64,000 nucleotides of DNA from Oscillospiraceae bacterium (GTDB taxonomy: Bacteria > Bacillota > Clostridia > Oscillospirales > Acutalibacteraceae): positions 1-64,000 of the forward strand of contig SVPQ01000003.1 in NCBI GenBank assembly GCA_015065845.1, read 5' to 3'. Shown here piece after piece: positions 35,770 to 45,233 of the stretch. The first letter of the stretch is position 1, and each line of letters starts with the position of its first letter. The notes under the pieces were generated by a model. That model saw only the letters and a list, made by a program, of their open reading frames with translations. It ran no database searches and was not told where the DNA came from. The position numbers and the translations under genes are program-made.

Positions 35770-35934
35770 ATATAATTTTTTCAACTGTTGTATTATATAT
35801 GAAAATTTTAAAAAAATCAATACTATTACAAATATTTTGCTTAAATATCGTAAAATATAACAGTTTTCATTTTTAAAATTTTGTGATAAAATTATAATAA
35901 AGAAAATTCCTGTTATATGGAGGCACATTTCCCA

Positions 35935-37686
35935 ATGAAAAAACAAGCTAAAAAGGGCGGTCTTATTAAAAAGTTTATGCCCTACTACAAAAGACATCTT
36001 GGCACATTAACTTTTGACTTATTCTGTGCCGCACTCACAACTCTTTGTGAATTAGCTTTACCTGTAATTGTCCGTGAAATTACAGGTACTGCAACAAACA
36101 ACCCCGAAGATCTGACTTTGAAATTTATTCTTACGCTCGGTGGGGTTTATGTTATATTAAAAATCATTGATGCTCTGGCATATTATTATATGTCATCAAT
36201 CGGTCACATAATGGGTACTAAAATTGAAACCGAAATGAGAAAAGACTTTTTTGGTCACCTTCAGAAATTACCATTTTCATTTTATGACGATGCAAAAGTC
36301 GGCACTTTAATGTCAAGAATTACTTCTGACCTTTTCGATGTTACAGAATTTGCACACCACTGTCCTGAAGAATTTTTTATAGCAGGAATTAAAATTATTG
36401 CATCTTTCTTGATTTTAGCATTTATGAATGTACCTTTAACTCTCATAATGTTTGCAGTTTTACCATTTATGGTTGTTATTCTTGCCAAATACAACCACAA
36501 AATGCGTGATGGTTTTAAAGAATCAAGAAAAAAAGTCGGCGAACTGAACAGTCAGATTGAAGACAGTCTTTTAGGTATCCGCGTTGTAAAATCTTTTGCC
36601 AACGAACACATTGAAGAAGAAAAATTCAAAACCGGTAATGTTGGATTTTTAAATATAAAATCCATAGTTTATAAACTTATGGGTTCTTTCTCCGCAATCA
36701 ACAGGGTTTTTGAAGGCATTATGTATATTGTAGTGGTAATTGCTGGTGGCATTTTCTTAATCAACAAAAGAATAGAAGCGGCAGATTATGTTGCTTACTT
36801 AATGTATATTTCTGTTCTTCTGACTGCAATAAAAAGAATTGTGGAATTTGCAGAACAATTCCAACGCGGTATGACAGGTATTGAACGCTTTGCTGAAATT
36901 ATGGATATTGAACCATCCATAAAAGATAAACAAGGTGCAAAAGAATTAGAAGTAACACATGGTAATATTGATTTTAAAAATGTCTCTTTCAAATATTCAG
37001 ATGTTACTGAAAATGTTCTTACCAACTTAAACATTCACATTGAAAAAGGGCAAAAAGTTGCTCTTGTAGGGCCATCCGGCAGTGGTAAAACTACACTTTG
37101 TAATCTTATTCCGAGATTCTATGAAATTACAGATGGTGAAATTTTAATTGATGATACAAATATTCAGGATGTTACTTTAAAATCTCTGAGAACTAATATC
37201 GGTGTCGTTCAACAGGATGTTTACTTATTCTCAGGCACAGTTAAAGAAAATATTGCCTATGGCTTAAAAGACGCAACTGACGAAGATATTTATAATGCCG
37301 CTCGTCTTGCAGGTGCCCACGAATTTATTGAAGGATTACCAAAAGGCTACGACACTTATGTTGGTGAACGCGGTGTTAAACTTTCAGGTGGTCAGAAGCA
37401 AAGAATAAGTATTGCTCGTGTATTTTTAAAGAATCCTAAAATTCTTATTCTTGACGAAGCAACAAGTGCACTTGACAACGAAAGCGAACAAATCGTTAAA
37501 AAATCACTTGATTTATTGGCACAGGGCAGAACAACTTTAATTGTTGCCCACAGATTAACAACAATTAAAAATGCAGATAATATTCTTGTTATGACAAATG
37601 ACGGAATTGAAGAAAGCGGTACCCACGAAGATTTAATCAAAAAGAATGGCATTTATGCTAAACTTTATGAAATGTATAGTAATTAA
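35935..37686 (+). CDS. ABC exporter (membrane domain fused to ATPase)
   Basis: The start at 35935 is preferred because GGAGG at 35919 is its ribosome site; an upstream ATG lies within that site. The 583 residues have six membrane helices (about 1-310) and an ATPase with GPSGSGKTT, LSGGQKQR and ILDEATSALD, the MsbA/MdlB-type half-transporter that works as a homodimer or with a partner. A possible substrate is lipid or drug. It is followed after 35 bp by the nucleoside salvage operon, in the same direction, so read-through is possible. Confidence 0.9.
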   Translation: MKKQAKKGGLIKKFMPYYKRHLGTLTFDLFCAALTTLCELALPVIVREITGTATNNPEDLTLKFILTLGGVYVILKIIDALAYYYMSSIGHIMGTKIETEMRKDFFGHLQKLPFSFYDDAKVGTLMSRITSDLFDVTEFAHHCPEEFFIAGIKIIASFLILAFMNVPLTLIMFAVLPFMVVILAKYNHKMRDGFKESRKKVGELNSQIEDSLLGIRVVKSFANEHIEEEKFKTGNVGFLNIKSIVYKLMGSFSAINRVFEGIMYIVVVIAGGIFLINKRIEAADYVAYLMYISVLLTAIKRIVEFAEQFQRGMTGIERFAEIMDIEPSIKDKQGAKELEVTHGNIDFKNVSFKYSDVTENVLTNLNIHIEKGQKVALVGPSGSGKTTLCNLIPRFYEITDGEILIDDTNIQDVTLKSLRTNIGVVQQDVYLFSGTVKENIAYGLKDATDEDIYNAARLAGAHEFIEGLPKGYDTYVGERGVKLSGGQKQRISIARVFLKNPKILILDEATSALDNESEQIVKKSLDLLAQGRTTLIVAHRLTTIKNADNILVMTNDGIEESGTHEDLIKKNGIYAKLYEMYSN

Positions 37687-37721
37687 TTTTACTTTATTTT
37701 AAATTATAAGGAGTTGATTTT

Positions 37722-38450
37722 ATGAAAAATTATCCAACACCACACATTGATGCGAAACCAGAAGATTTTGCAAAAACTGTGCTTATGCCTGGTGATCCGT
37801 TAAGAGCAAAATTTATTTCAGAGAACTTTTTAGAAAAAGCAGAACTTGTAAATAATGTCCGTGGTATTCAGGGATACACAGGTTTTTATAACGGAACTCG
37901 TGTTTCTGTTATGGCGTCCGGTATGGGTATGCCATCAATCGGAATTTATAGTTACGAACTTTTTAACTTTTTCGATGTTGATAATATTATAAGAATCGGC
38001 TCTGCCGGTGGTATGTGCGACAAAGTAAAAGTTCGTGACATTGTTATTGCCGAGGGTGCTTGTACCACTTCACGATATAGTCACACATTTAATCTCCCTG
38101 GTGACTTTGCACCTATTTCAGATTTTACTGTTTTAAGAACAACAGTAGAAAAAGCCGAGGAACTTGGCATAAAATACGAAGTTGGTAATGTCCTTTCTTC
38201 AGATGTGTTTTACAGTGACACACCAGAACTTTCTGCTAACTGGCAGAAAATGGGTGTTCTCGCAGTAGAAATGGAAGCTGCGGCACTCTTTATGAATGCT
38301 GCAAGAGCAGGAAAACGCGCAGGTGCTATGTTCACTATTTCTGACCATTTAGTAACTGGCGACTCACTCCCTGCAATAGAAAGACAGAACTCATTTACAG
38401 ATATGATGAAATTAGCACTTGAAACTGCGGTCGAATTGGAGAATAAATAA
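37722..38450 (+). CDS. deoD: Purine-nucleoside phosphorylase, DeoD type
   Basis: The 242 residues show the hexameric PNP signatures: VLMPGDPLRAKFI (phosphate-binding), the GMGMPSIGIYSYEL helix and the VEMEAAALF catalytic segment. It splits purine (deoxy)nucleosides with phosphate into base and (deoxy)ribose-1-phosphate. AAGGAG precedes the ATG. It is the first of four salvage genes deoD-deoB-cdd-pdp, with a one-base overlap to deoB. Confidence 0.97.
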   Translation: MKNYPTPHIDAKPEDFAKTVLMPGDPLRAKFISENFLEKAELVNNVRGIQGYTGFYNGTRVSVMASGMGMPSIGIYSYELFNFFDVDNIIRIGSAGGMCDKVKVRDIVIAEGACTTSRYSHTFNLPGDFAPISDFTVLRTTVEKAEELGIKYEVGNVLSSDVFYSDTPELSANWQKMGVLAVEMEAAALFMNAARAGKRAGAMFTISDHLVTGDSLPAIERQNSFTDMMKLALETAVELENK

Positions 38451-39565
38451 TGGCAAAAAGAGTATTTCTTATAGTTCTTGATTCTTGTGGAATTGGTGAA
38501 GCACCAGATGCCCAAAACTTCGGTGACAAAGGTGCGAACACGGTAGGTAGCATAAGTAAATCAAAAGAATTCAATATAGAAAATCTTAAAAATTTGGGCT
38601 TTTCAGAGATTGACGGGCTCTCATATTTAGGCAAAGGCAATTTAAAAAGCGAAGTTGCCCGTCTTCGTGAAAAATCAAAAGGAAAAGATACAACAATAGG
38701 TCACTGGGAAATTGCAGGTATTGTGTCAGAAAAGCCATTGCCAACATTTCCGAATGGTTTTCCAAAAGAACTTTTAGATGAATTCTCCCGTCTTACAGGT
38801 CGCGGTGTGCTTTGCAATAAACCATACTCTGGCACAGAAGTTATTAAAGATTATGGCGAGGAGCATTTAAAAACCGGTGCTTTAATAGTTTACACATCTG
38901 CTGACAGTGTTTTTCAGATTGCAGCTCACGAGAGTATAGTTCCGCCCGAAACACTTTACGAATATTGCAGAATTGCAAGAAAATTATTAGTCGATAATTT
39001 GGGTGTTGGCAGAGTTATTGCTCGTCCTTTTGAGGGCGAATATCCATTTAAAAGAACTCCGAGAAGACACGATTTTTCATTGGAACCCCCAGAAGACACT
39101 ATTTTAGATGAATTAAAAGCCAAAGGTTTCGATGTAATTGGTGTAGGTAAAATAAACGATATTTTTTCAGGTAAAGGACTTACAGAATACACATACACAA
39201 AAAATAATAATGATGGTATGGAAAAAACACTTGAATATCAAAAGAAAGATTTTAACGGACTTTGCTTTATAAATCTTGTGGATTTTGATATGGTTTATGG
39301 TCACAGAAACGATGTAGATGGTTACGCTAAGGCTCTTAGTGATTTTGACAAGTGGTTGCCATCTTTCATTAAAAATATGAAAAGCGAAGATGTTTTAATT
39401 ATCACCGCTGACCATGGCTGTGACCCGGGCGACGAGAGCACCGACCACACAAGAGAATACGTGCCATTTATTATGTATGGTGAAAACATAGAGCCAAAAA
39501 ACAACGGCACAGTTGATGGTTTTACATTTGTAGCAGATACAGTTAAAAAATTGTTATTAGGATGA
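38450..39565 (+). CDS. deoB: Phosphopentomutase
   Basis: The 371 residues have the alkaline-phosphatase-superfamily metal motifs: DSCGIGEAPDA, TTIGHWEIAG, and TADHGCDPG with TDHTREYVP. It converts (deoxy)ribose-1-phosphate to the 5-phosphate, linking nucleoside breakdown to central carbon metabolism. It is slightly shorter than the typical about 390 residues. Its start overlaps the stop of deoD. Confidence 0.95.
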   Translation: MAKRVFLIVLDSCGIGEAPDAQNFGDKGANTVGSISKSKEFNIENLKNLGFSEIDGLSYLGKGNLKSEVARLREKSKGKDTTIGHWEIAGIVSEKPLPTFPNGFPKELLDEFSRLTGRGVLCNKPYSGTEVIKDYGEEHLKTGALIVYTSADSVFQIAAHESIVPPETLYEYCRIARKLLVDNLGVGRVIARPFEGEYPFKRTPRRHDFSLEPPEDTILDELKAKGFDVIGVGKINDIFSGKGLTEYTYTKNNNDGMEKTLEYQKKDFNGLCFINLVDFDMVYGHRNDVDGYAKALSDFDKWLPSFIKNMKSEDVLIITADHGCDPGDESTDHTREYVPFIMYGENIEPKNNGTVDGFTFVADTVKKLLLG

Positions 39566-39569
39566 TTTT

Positions 39570-39980
39570 ATGACAAATACAGAATTAGTTTTAAAAGCAA
39601 TTGACGCTATGAAAAATTCATATTCGCCCTACTCGAATTTTAAAGTAGGTGCATCATTACTTACTGAAAGTGGTAAAGTTTACACAGGCTGTAATATTGA
39701 AAATGTTGCATTCGGCCCTACTGTTTGTGCAGAACGCGTTGCATTTTTCAAAGCAATTTCTGAAGGCGAAAAAAACTTCTCAAAAATTGCAGTTGTCGGT
39801 GGAAAAGATGGCGTAATATCCTCCTCAACCCCGCCTTGTGGAGTTTGCAGACAAGTAATGCGTGAATTCTGCAACGACAATTTTGAAATTTTAATAGTAC
39901 GAGAAAATGCGAATTACGACAAAGTTTTATTAAAAGATTTATTACCTCATTCTTTTAAACCGGAGATTTTAACAAAATGA
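39570..39980 (+). CDS. cdd: Cytidine deaminase
   Basis: The 136 residues contain the zinc-site motifs CAERVAFFKA (ligand Cys and catalytic Glu) and PPCGVCRQV (two ligand Cys), so it is the small tetrameric type. It deaminates cytidine and deoxycytidine to uridine forms, which the next gene's enzyme then phosphorolyses. The stop overlaps the start of pdp. Confidence 0.95.
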   Translation: MTNTELVLKAIDAMKNSYSPYSNFKVGASLLTESGKVYTGCNIENVAFGPTVCAERVAFFKAISEGEKNFSKIAVVGGKDGVISSSTPPCGVCRQVMREFCNDNFEILIVRENANYDKVLLKDLLPHSFKPEILTK

Positions 39981-41278
39981 GAATGTATGATATTATAAAA
40001 AACAAGCGTGACAATAAAGAACTAACAAACGAAGAGATCAAATTTTTCGTTAAAGGTTATACTGATGGCAATATTCCTGACTATCAGGCTTCGGCTCTCA
40101 CAATGGCAATTTTCTTTAATGGTATGACCGAAAAAGAAACTGCTACTCTGACACTCGCTATGGCTGAGTCTGGTGATACCGTTGATTTGTCTGAATTCGG
40201 AAATAAAACTGTAGATAAACACTCCACAGGTGGTGTTGGTGATAAAACAACTTTAATTGTAGCACCAATAGTTGCGTCTTTAGGTTGCATTATTGCAAAA
40301 ATGAGTGGTCGCGGTTTAGGTCACACAGGCGGTACTGTTGACAAATTAGAGTCAATTGATGGTTTCAACACTTCACTTTCTAATGAAGAATTTTTTGAAC
40401 AAGTTAAAAATACAGGTATTGCAGTTGTCGGTCAGACCGGCAACTTAACACCCGCCGACAAAAAACTTTATTCATTACGCGATGTTACTGCTACTGTTGA
40501 CAGTATTCCGCTTATTGCTTCAAGCATTATGAGTAAAAAGTTAGCGGCGGGTTCACACACAATAGTTCTTGATGTTAAATGCGGTAGCGGTGCTTTTATG
40601 AAAACTCCCGAAGACGCAAAAGCACTAGCAGAAGAAATGGTTAAAATCGGTAAAAATAATAACAGAAATATGGCGGCTATTATTACCGATATGAACACAC
40701 CTCTTGGTAAAAATATTGGTAATTCACTTGAAGTTATTGAAGCAATTGAAATTTTAAAGGGTAACGGTGCAGAAGATTTAAAATATGTTGCTTGTGCCCT
40801 TGCTTCAGAAATTGTTGCTCTTTCAAAAAATATTGATATAACAGAAGCAAGTCAATTAGTAGAAAACACAATTTCAAGTGGCGAAGCTTTCGAAAAACTT
40901 AAAGAATGGGTTACTGCACAAGGTGGAAAAAAAGAATGGATTGAAAATCCTGACAATTTCCCGAAAGCAAAATACAGTGAAGATATATTTGCAGAAAACG
41001 ATTGTTATATGTCTTCTATGAATGCTGAAGAAATTGGCATTTCATCTGTAATTCTGGGAGCAGGTCGTGAAAAGAAAGATGATTTAATTGATATGACCGC
41101 TGGTATAATCCTTAATAAAAAAACTGGCGATAAAATAAAAAAAGGCGATATAATCGCCACACTTTACACTAATAATGAAAACTCCTTAAAATCTGCAAAG
41201 GAAAAATTTATTTCTGCAATTGAATTTTCGAATGAAAAACCAGTCGAAATTCCTTTGATTTATGAAATTGTGAGATAA
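39977..41278 (+). CDS. pdp: Pyrimidine-nucleoside phosphorylase
   Basis: The 433 residues carry the thymidine/pyrimidine phosphorylase signature SGRGLGHTGGTVDKLES and the phosphate-binding KHSTGGVGDKTT. It phosphorolyses uridine, deoxyuridine and thymidine. The family sometimes is annotated deoA, but the low-GC Gram-positive enzymes are the broader Pdp type. It completes the salvage operon; a hairpin terminator follows. Confidence 0.93.
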   Translation: MRMYDIIKNKRDNKELTNEEIKFFVKGYTDGNIPDYQASALTMAIFFNGMTEKETATLTLAMAESGDTVDLSEFGNKTVDKHSTGGVGDKTTLIVAPIVASLGCIIAKMSGRGLGHTGGTVDKLESIDGFNTSLSNEEFFEQVKNTGIAVVGQTGNLTPADKKLYSLRDVTATVDSIPLIASSIMSKKLAAGSHTIVLDVKCGSGAFMKTPEDAKALAEEMVKIGKNNNRNMAAIITDMNTPLGKNIGNSLEVIEAIEILKGNGAEDLKYVACALASEIVALSKNIDITEASQLVENTISSGEAFEKLKEWVTAQGGKKEWIENPDNFPKAKYSEDIFAENDCYMSSMNAEEIGISSVILGAGREKKDDLIDMTAGIILNKKTGDKIKKGDIIATLYTNNENSLKSAKEKFISAIEFSNEKPVEIPLIYEIVR

Positions 41279-41285
41279 AAGCAAC

Positions 41286-41312
41286 AAGCACTTTGGATTT
41301 TCCAAAGTGCTT
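41286..41312. terminator. Hairpin terminator after pdp
   Basis: An 11-bp stem (41286-41296 with 41302-41312) ends in TTTTAATATTTTTT. Its 23-bp core (41288-41310) differs at only 2 positions from the core at 45202-45224 beyond the restriction island. Confidence 0.85.
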
Positions 41313-42062
41313 TTAATATTTTTTAAAAACGAACAAATACTCGTGTGCAATAAGTAAGAAGTTATATTTTATACTATTAGTTTTCCAATAGCCTGTTGCT
41401 TTGCAATTGTGTTGTTCCTTAATAATAAGTTCTTTAAGCTTGAACCCAGCATCTTCAAAAATCCGCATAACTTCAAAAGACATAGGTATCATATGACCTT
41501 TTTGGCGTGTATCACCCATAAGAACTGCACAAAATTTATCTTTTTTCAATACCCGGTAACTTTCATTTGCTACCTTTTTCATTTCTTTAAGAAAGTCATT
41601 AATTTTTAAAAGTGATAAATCTTCTTTTATTCCTTCGCTATACTTAATAATATCAGCATAAGGTGGATGAGTACAAATTAAATCTATACTTTCATCAGGG
41701 ATAAAATCGAGATTTCGTGCGTCACCTTTATGCAAATAAACCTTACCGTTTGCACCTTCGTGCTCAAAATCCGTTTTTTCTTTACAACGAGCGAGTGCAA
41801 CATCATTCACATCTACACCGATTATATTTCTGTTAAGGAGTTTAGCTTCAACAAGAGTGGTTCCACCGCCCGCAAACTGATCAAGTACTAAATCATTTTC
41901 CTGAGAATAACGGAGCATTATATTTCTCGGTATATAAGGAGACCAATTACCTCGCCACTTTGCATCGTGAGTTGCCCAATCTCCTCTTTTCGGGAAAGTC
42001 CAATGAGTTGTCATTTCAAGTTCAAAATCTTCGGGTTCCCATTTCTTAATTTTTTTATTCAT
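41313..42062 (-). CDS. DNA methyltransferase (second, island-associated)
   Basis: The 249 residues contain the SAM motif DQFAGGGTTLVEAK (about 61-74) before the catalytic THPPYADI (131-138), so the motif order is I then IV, unlike the DpnA-type second methylase of classical DpnII systems. Amino-methyltransferases with PPY act on adenine N6 or cytosine N4. It is the last gene of the four-gene restriction island. The recognition sequence is not predictable; it may pair with the neighbouring 354-residue nuclease-like protein. Confidence 0.8.
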   Translation of the reverse strand: MNKKIKKWEPEDFELEMTTHWTFPKRGDWATHDAKWRGNWSPYIPRNIMLRYSQENDLVLDQFAGGGTTLVEAKLLNRNIIGVDVNDVALARCKEKTDFEHEGANGKVYLHKGDARNLDFIPDESIDLICTHPPYADIIKYSEGIKEDLSLLKINDFLKEMKKVANESYRVLKKDKFCAVLMGDTRQKGHMIPMSFEVMRIFEDAGFKLKELIIKEQHNCKATGYWKTNSIKYNFLLIAHEYLFVFKKY

Positions 42063-42087
42063 AAAACTATATTTTCTTTCTTTTTAA

Positions 42088-43152
42088 TTAAACAAGATCT
42101 TCAAAATCAAAGGTACTTAAAGACAAAATTTTAATTTTATCTTCAAATGTTGTATCCACTTTAGATCTTTTGATCCTCGTAAAAGAGTCGGCAATGACAA
42201 ATGCTTGTATTTTTTCGAAATCTTCTTGTGAAGTAATTTTTTCTAACCATTTTAAATATCTTGTCGCCTGTTCATAAGCCTTATAGTTTGCATTGCCTCG
42301 CTTTAACTCTATAACTATATTAGGTACGGTTCCATCTTTTATAGGCTCAGATAAACTATAAAGACAAATATCTGCTCTATCCATATCCATCGGTTTGAAT
42401 GGTGAAATTGGAACTTGTCTACACAAAATGTAATCTCCCGACAAGAAATCAATAAAAGGTTTTAATGTCGACAGTATGGTAAACTCTAATTGCGCTTCAT
42501 TAATAAAATCATCTTTAATATCAACCAAATCGCAATCAAACAGTTGCTCATCGCCATTCTTTTGAATATCTTCGCAACTTGAAAAGTCGATTTTATTTTT
42601 TGAGTTTCCTATCAATTCCATAAGAGCTGATACTTCTCCCGGAGTGAGTGTACAAAAACCCATTCCTTGCATGCTATTAGAAGGCAACGGATATGGATAT
42701 TTCCCTAATTCAAAATATAATTCATCAGAAACCACATATTTCCCTGTATCCTCGGTTTTTATAAATTGAAACATGAATGGTTGCGATTTATCACTTCCAT
42801 TTACCTTAAACACTCCCGCTTTATCTGTTGCTTCATATCTTGGAGATTCATCCCAAAAGAGATTTGCATTAGATTTTCTTCCCAAAGGACTATTGAGACC
42901 ATTTATATAAAAGGAACCTGAATCTTTGTTCCCATAAATTTTTCCGCCATAGACAATTTTCCTTTTTAAAAAGAAAAACACATCCGTGCCTTCTCTACTA
43001 CATGCATAATCAGCCAATACGGCATAATGTTTGCTACGACTTGAAGGAGTGTCCGTATAAACCGGTTTCATCAAAAAACCATATACGCCTCTATTTAAAT
43101 AGAGCTTTAATGTTTCTTCATCATATAACGCTATAAATAATCCACCTTGCAT
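42088..43152 (-). CDS. Nuclease-like protein with PD-(D/E)XK site and possible EVE-like N-domain
   Basis: The C-terminal half has a PD-(D/E)XK pattern: D261 in RADICLYS and E282-L-K284 in VIELKRGNANY, followed by a helix, typical of restriction and repair nucleases. The N-terminal 100 residues contain a FLKRKIVYGGKIYG stretch that reminds of EVE/PUA-type modified-base readers; this is a weak guess. It lies between a DpnII-type endonuclease gene and a second methyltransferase in a tight operon. It could be the nuclease partner of that methylase or a modification-dependent enzyme. Confidence 0.6.
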   Translation of the reverse strand: MQGGLFIALYDEETLKLYLNRGVYGFLMKPVYTDTPSSRSKHYAVLADYACSREGTDVFFFLKRKIVYGGKIYGNKDSGSFYINGLNSPLGRKSNANLFWDESPRYEATDKAGVFKVNGSDKSQPFMFQFIKTEDTGKYVVSDELYFELGKYPYPLPSNSMQGMGFCTLTPGEVSALMELIGNSKNKIDFSSCEDIQKNGDEQLFDCDLVDIKDDFINEAQLEFTILSTLKPFIDFLSGDYILCRQVPISPFKPMDMDRADICLYSLSEPIKDGTVPNIVIELKRGNANYKAYEQATRYLKWLEKITSQEDFEKIQAFVIADSFTRIKRSKVDTTFEDKIKILSLSTFDFEDLV

Positions 43153-43165
43153 ATAGTAACTCTCC

Positions 43166-44026
43166 TTATTTAAAAGTTTTTTCGATTATACCATCTTCTA
43201 AATCCTTAATATTATAGATGTGCTGCATAACATCAAACGTTTCTTCAAGATTGTTTCGTGCACTTGCCCAACCTTTTCCATCAGTAAACCAAACAAATGT
43301 AAATCCATCAATCTCTTCGGTTTCCCAAGCAAGTGTTTTATAACTACGGGCAGTTTCATTCAATTTACTACCACCGCTACCATAGAAATTTGTTTCTATA
43401 CCATAAATCATATTGGGTGTTTTGATTACAAAATCGAAACGCTTTTCCATTTTTCCTTTGTTTGAAATGGCGGATAAATCTATATTCCACTTATCAGTTA
43501 TCTGATGAATGTACATTTCTTTGAAATAGTTGACATCTTTAATGAATCCTGCTTTCAGAATAAAGCTCTCAACTAAATCTTCCATAAGGTGTCCGCCTCG
43601 ATTTTTACGACCGTTAGAGTCAAGCCCGGTTTCAACACCTGTAGCATAATCTACCAAGTTGTTAACAATATGATTTTCCAATAAATCGAACAATCCGGTT
43701 TCTCTCATAAAATATTTGTAACTGTCAATATCGTTAGCGAAACCGTTAAATTGATATAAGCATCCACCGTTCTTGTCCTGACAATAAATTTCATTTGCCC
43801 TAACCGCCAAAAGCAAAGGAATACATTTCAGCACCTCTGGATACTTTTTTAATAAATTTTCAAAATCTTCTTCAATATTTTTTGAGCCGATAAGGGAATT
43901 CAAAATATTTAATTCAATCTTTATACTATCAACATTTCTGTGAACTTTTTCAAAGTCTATGTAATAGCCATAGTCAGCTATACTATCACGAAATCCTGAT
44001 AACCAAGCATTAAAATCTCTATTCAT
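43166..44026 (-). CDS. DpnII-family type II restriction endonuclease (GATC)
   Basis: The 286 residues match the DpnII family, notably MEKRFDFVIKT and YGIETNFYGSGGSKLNE, giving D198 and E211-T-N213; the third catalytic position is asparagine where many PD-(D/E)XK enzymes have lysine, as I recall for this family. The enzymes cut unmethylated GATC. The gene follows the Dam-type methylase by 11 bp, as in classical DpnII operons. GATC is very scarce in the window, in keeping with this specificity. Confidence 0.88.
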   Translation of the reverse strand: MNRDFNAWLSGFRDSIADYGYYIDFEKVHRNVDSIKIELNILNSLIGSKNIEEDFENLLKKYPEVLKCIPLLLAVRANEIYCQDKNGGCLYQFNGFANDIDSYKYFMRETGLFDLLENHIVNNLVDYATGVETGLDSNGRKNRGGHLMEDLVESFILKAGFIKDVNYFKEMYIHQITDKWNIDLSAISNKGKMEKRFDFVIKTPNMIYGIETNFYGSGGSKLNETARSYKTLAWETEEIDGFTFVWFTDGKGWASARNNLEETFDVMQHIYNIKDLEDGIIEKTFK

Positions 44027-44037
44027 AAATTTTCTCC

Positions 44038-45108
44038 TTAAAAATTAGAAATAAGTAGTTCCTTTATCTTTCCTCTTGCTTCACTGTTACAATTAATCAT
44101 TCTTGTTGCTTCAACTCTTTTGATATTATGAGCCGAATAGATATTATCAAAGAAATCATCTTCTGTATTGGAGTTTTTAGGATCTGAATTACTGATTACA
44201 ACCTTAGCACCCTTTTTATGCATTTCATCAACAAATCGAGCAAGTTCAATCTGTTCATCATCGTTAAATAAGTTTTCAGTATATGCTGTAAAGCTTGCAG
44301 TATCAGTAATAGGTCTGTATGGCGGATCAAAATAAACAAATGTGTTTTCATCAATGAAATCAGCTGATTCTCTATAATCTCCACATACGATAGTAATATT
44401 TTGCAATTTTTCTGATACTGCTCGAAGATTTGCTTCATCGCATATCATAGGATTCTTATATGAACCCATAGGTACATTAAATAACCCTTTCTTGTTAACT
44501 CTGAACAGACCATTAAAACAAGTTTTATTCAAGAATATCATCAATGCAGCTTTTTCGATGTTTATATTCTCATTTCCGTTAACTTTTAAATCATTGAAAC
44601 GCGTTCTTTTTTCCATATAGTATATTTTTCGTGCATCATTATCTAACGGTATAAATTCATTTTTCATACCATAAAGCATTTCTATAAGAGCATCAATATC
44701 ATCACGAATTATACGATATGTGTTTATAAGTTCAGCATTGATATCACTAATGTAAATCTCCTTCAAATCATATTTAGACAATATATCAAACAAAACTGCA
44801 CCACCACCAACAAATGGTTCGGCATATTTGGTAATTTTACCACTATCAAACGGATAATAACGTTCTATTTCTTTAAGAAGCTGACCTTTACCACCCGCCC
44901 ACTTCAAGAAAGGCTTTACTTTATCATCTTCTTTTTCTACATAGCGTGTACTTCTCGCATCAATCGGCTTTGTTGCATTTGATGGTATAACCCACATATT
45001 TCCTATCATTATCGCATTTTCAATTCTATTCTCAGAACATAAAACTGCAACGCGTCTTTGAGAAATTCCCCATTTATCCGCTGTTTCTCTCGCAGAAATA
45101 TAGGTCAT
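44038..45108 (-). CDS. HTH-fused Dam/DpnM-type adenine methyltransferase
   Basis: The start ATG at 45108 follows GAGGTGG; an earlier in-frame ATG lies upstream of the promoter's likely start site. The 356 residues begin with an excisionase-like helix-turn-helix (1-45, TADKWGISQRRVAVLC) and then the Dam core: FLKWAGGKGQ (67-76), FVGGGAVLF (99-107) and DPPY (261-264). The family makes N6-methyladenine at GATC. The extra HTH suggests self-regulation of the island. It is the first gene of the island. Confidence 0.92.
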   Translation of the reverse strand: MTYISARETADKWGISQRRVAVLCSENRIENAIMIGNMWVIPSNATKPIDARSTRYVEKEDDKVKPFLKWAGGKGQLLKEIERYYPFDSGKITKYAEPFVGGGAVLFDILSKYDLKEIYISDINAELINTYRIIRDDIDALIEMLYGMKNEFIPLDNDARKIYYMEKRTRFNDLKVNGNENINIEKAALMIFLNKTCFNGLFRVNKKGLFNVPMGSYKNPMICDEANLRAVSEKLQNITIVCGDYRESADFIDENTFVYFDPPYRPITDTASFTAYTENLFNDDEQIELARFVDEMHKKGAKVVISNSDPKNSNTEDDFFDNIYSAHNIKRVEATRMINCNSEARGKIKELLISNF

Positions 45109-45138
45109 ATTAACACCACCTCTCAGAAATATAATATA

Positions 45139-45167
45139 ATTATATTCCAAATCGCGAATAATAGCAA
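45139..45167 (-). promoter_or_regulatory. Promoter of the restriction-modification operon
   Basis: TTGCTA (45162-45167), 17 bp, TATAAT (45139-45144) on the minus strand. The -10 lies inside the 12-bp palindrome ATATAATTATAT, a possible site for the HTH domain of the methylase. Confidence 0.7.
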
Positions 45168-45195
45168 TACCATTTTTGATTTTATTCTAAAATGC

Positions 45196-45230
45196 AAAAT
45201 TGCACTTTGAAATTTCCAAAGTGCAATTTT
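45196..45230. terminator. Hairpin between glyS and the restriction island
   Basis: A 14-bp perfect stem (45196-45209 with 45217-45230) with TTTTTTATT on the plus side. It likely ends the glycyl-tRNA synthetase transcript and closely resembles the hairpin at the other island border. Confidence 0.8.
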
Positions 45231-45233
45231 TTA

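Noticed and set aside
42088-43152. Identification of the N-domain as a true EVE domain
   Set aside because: Only a short stretch looks similar and no full pattern could be traced by eye, so it is left as a weak possibility.
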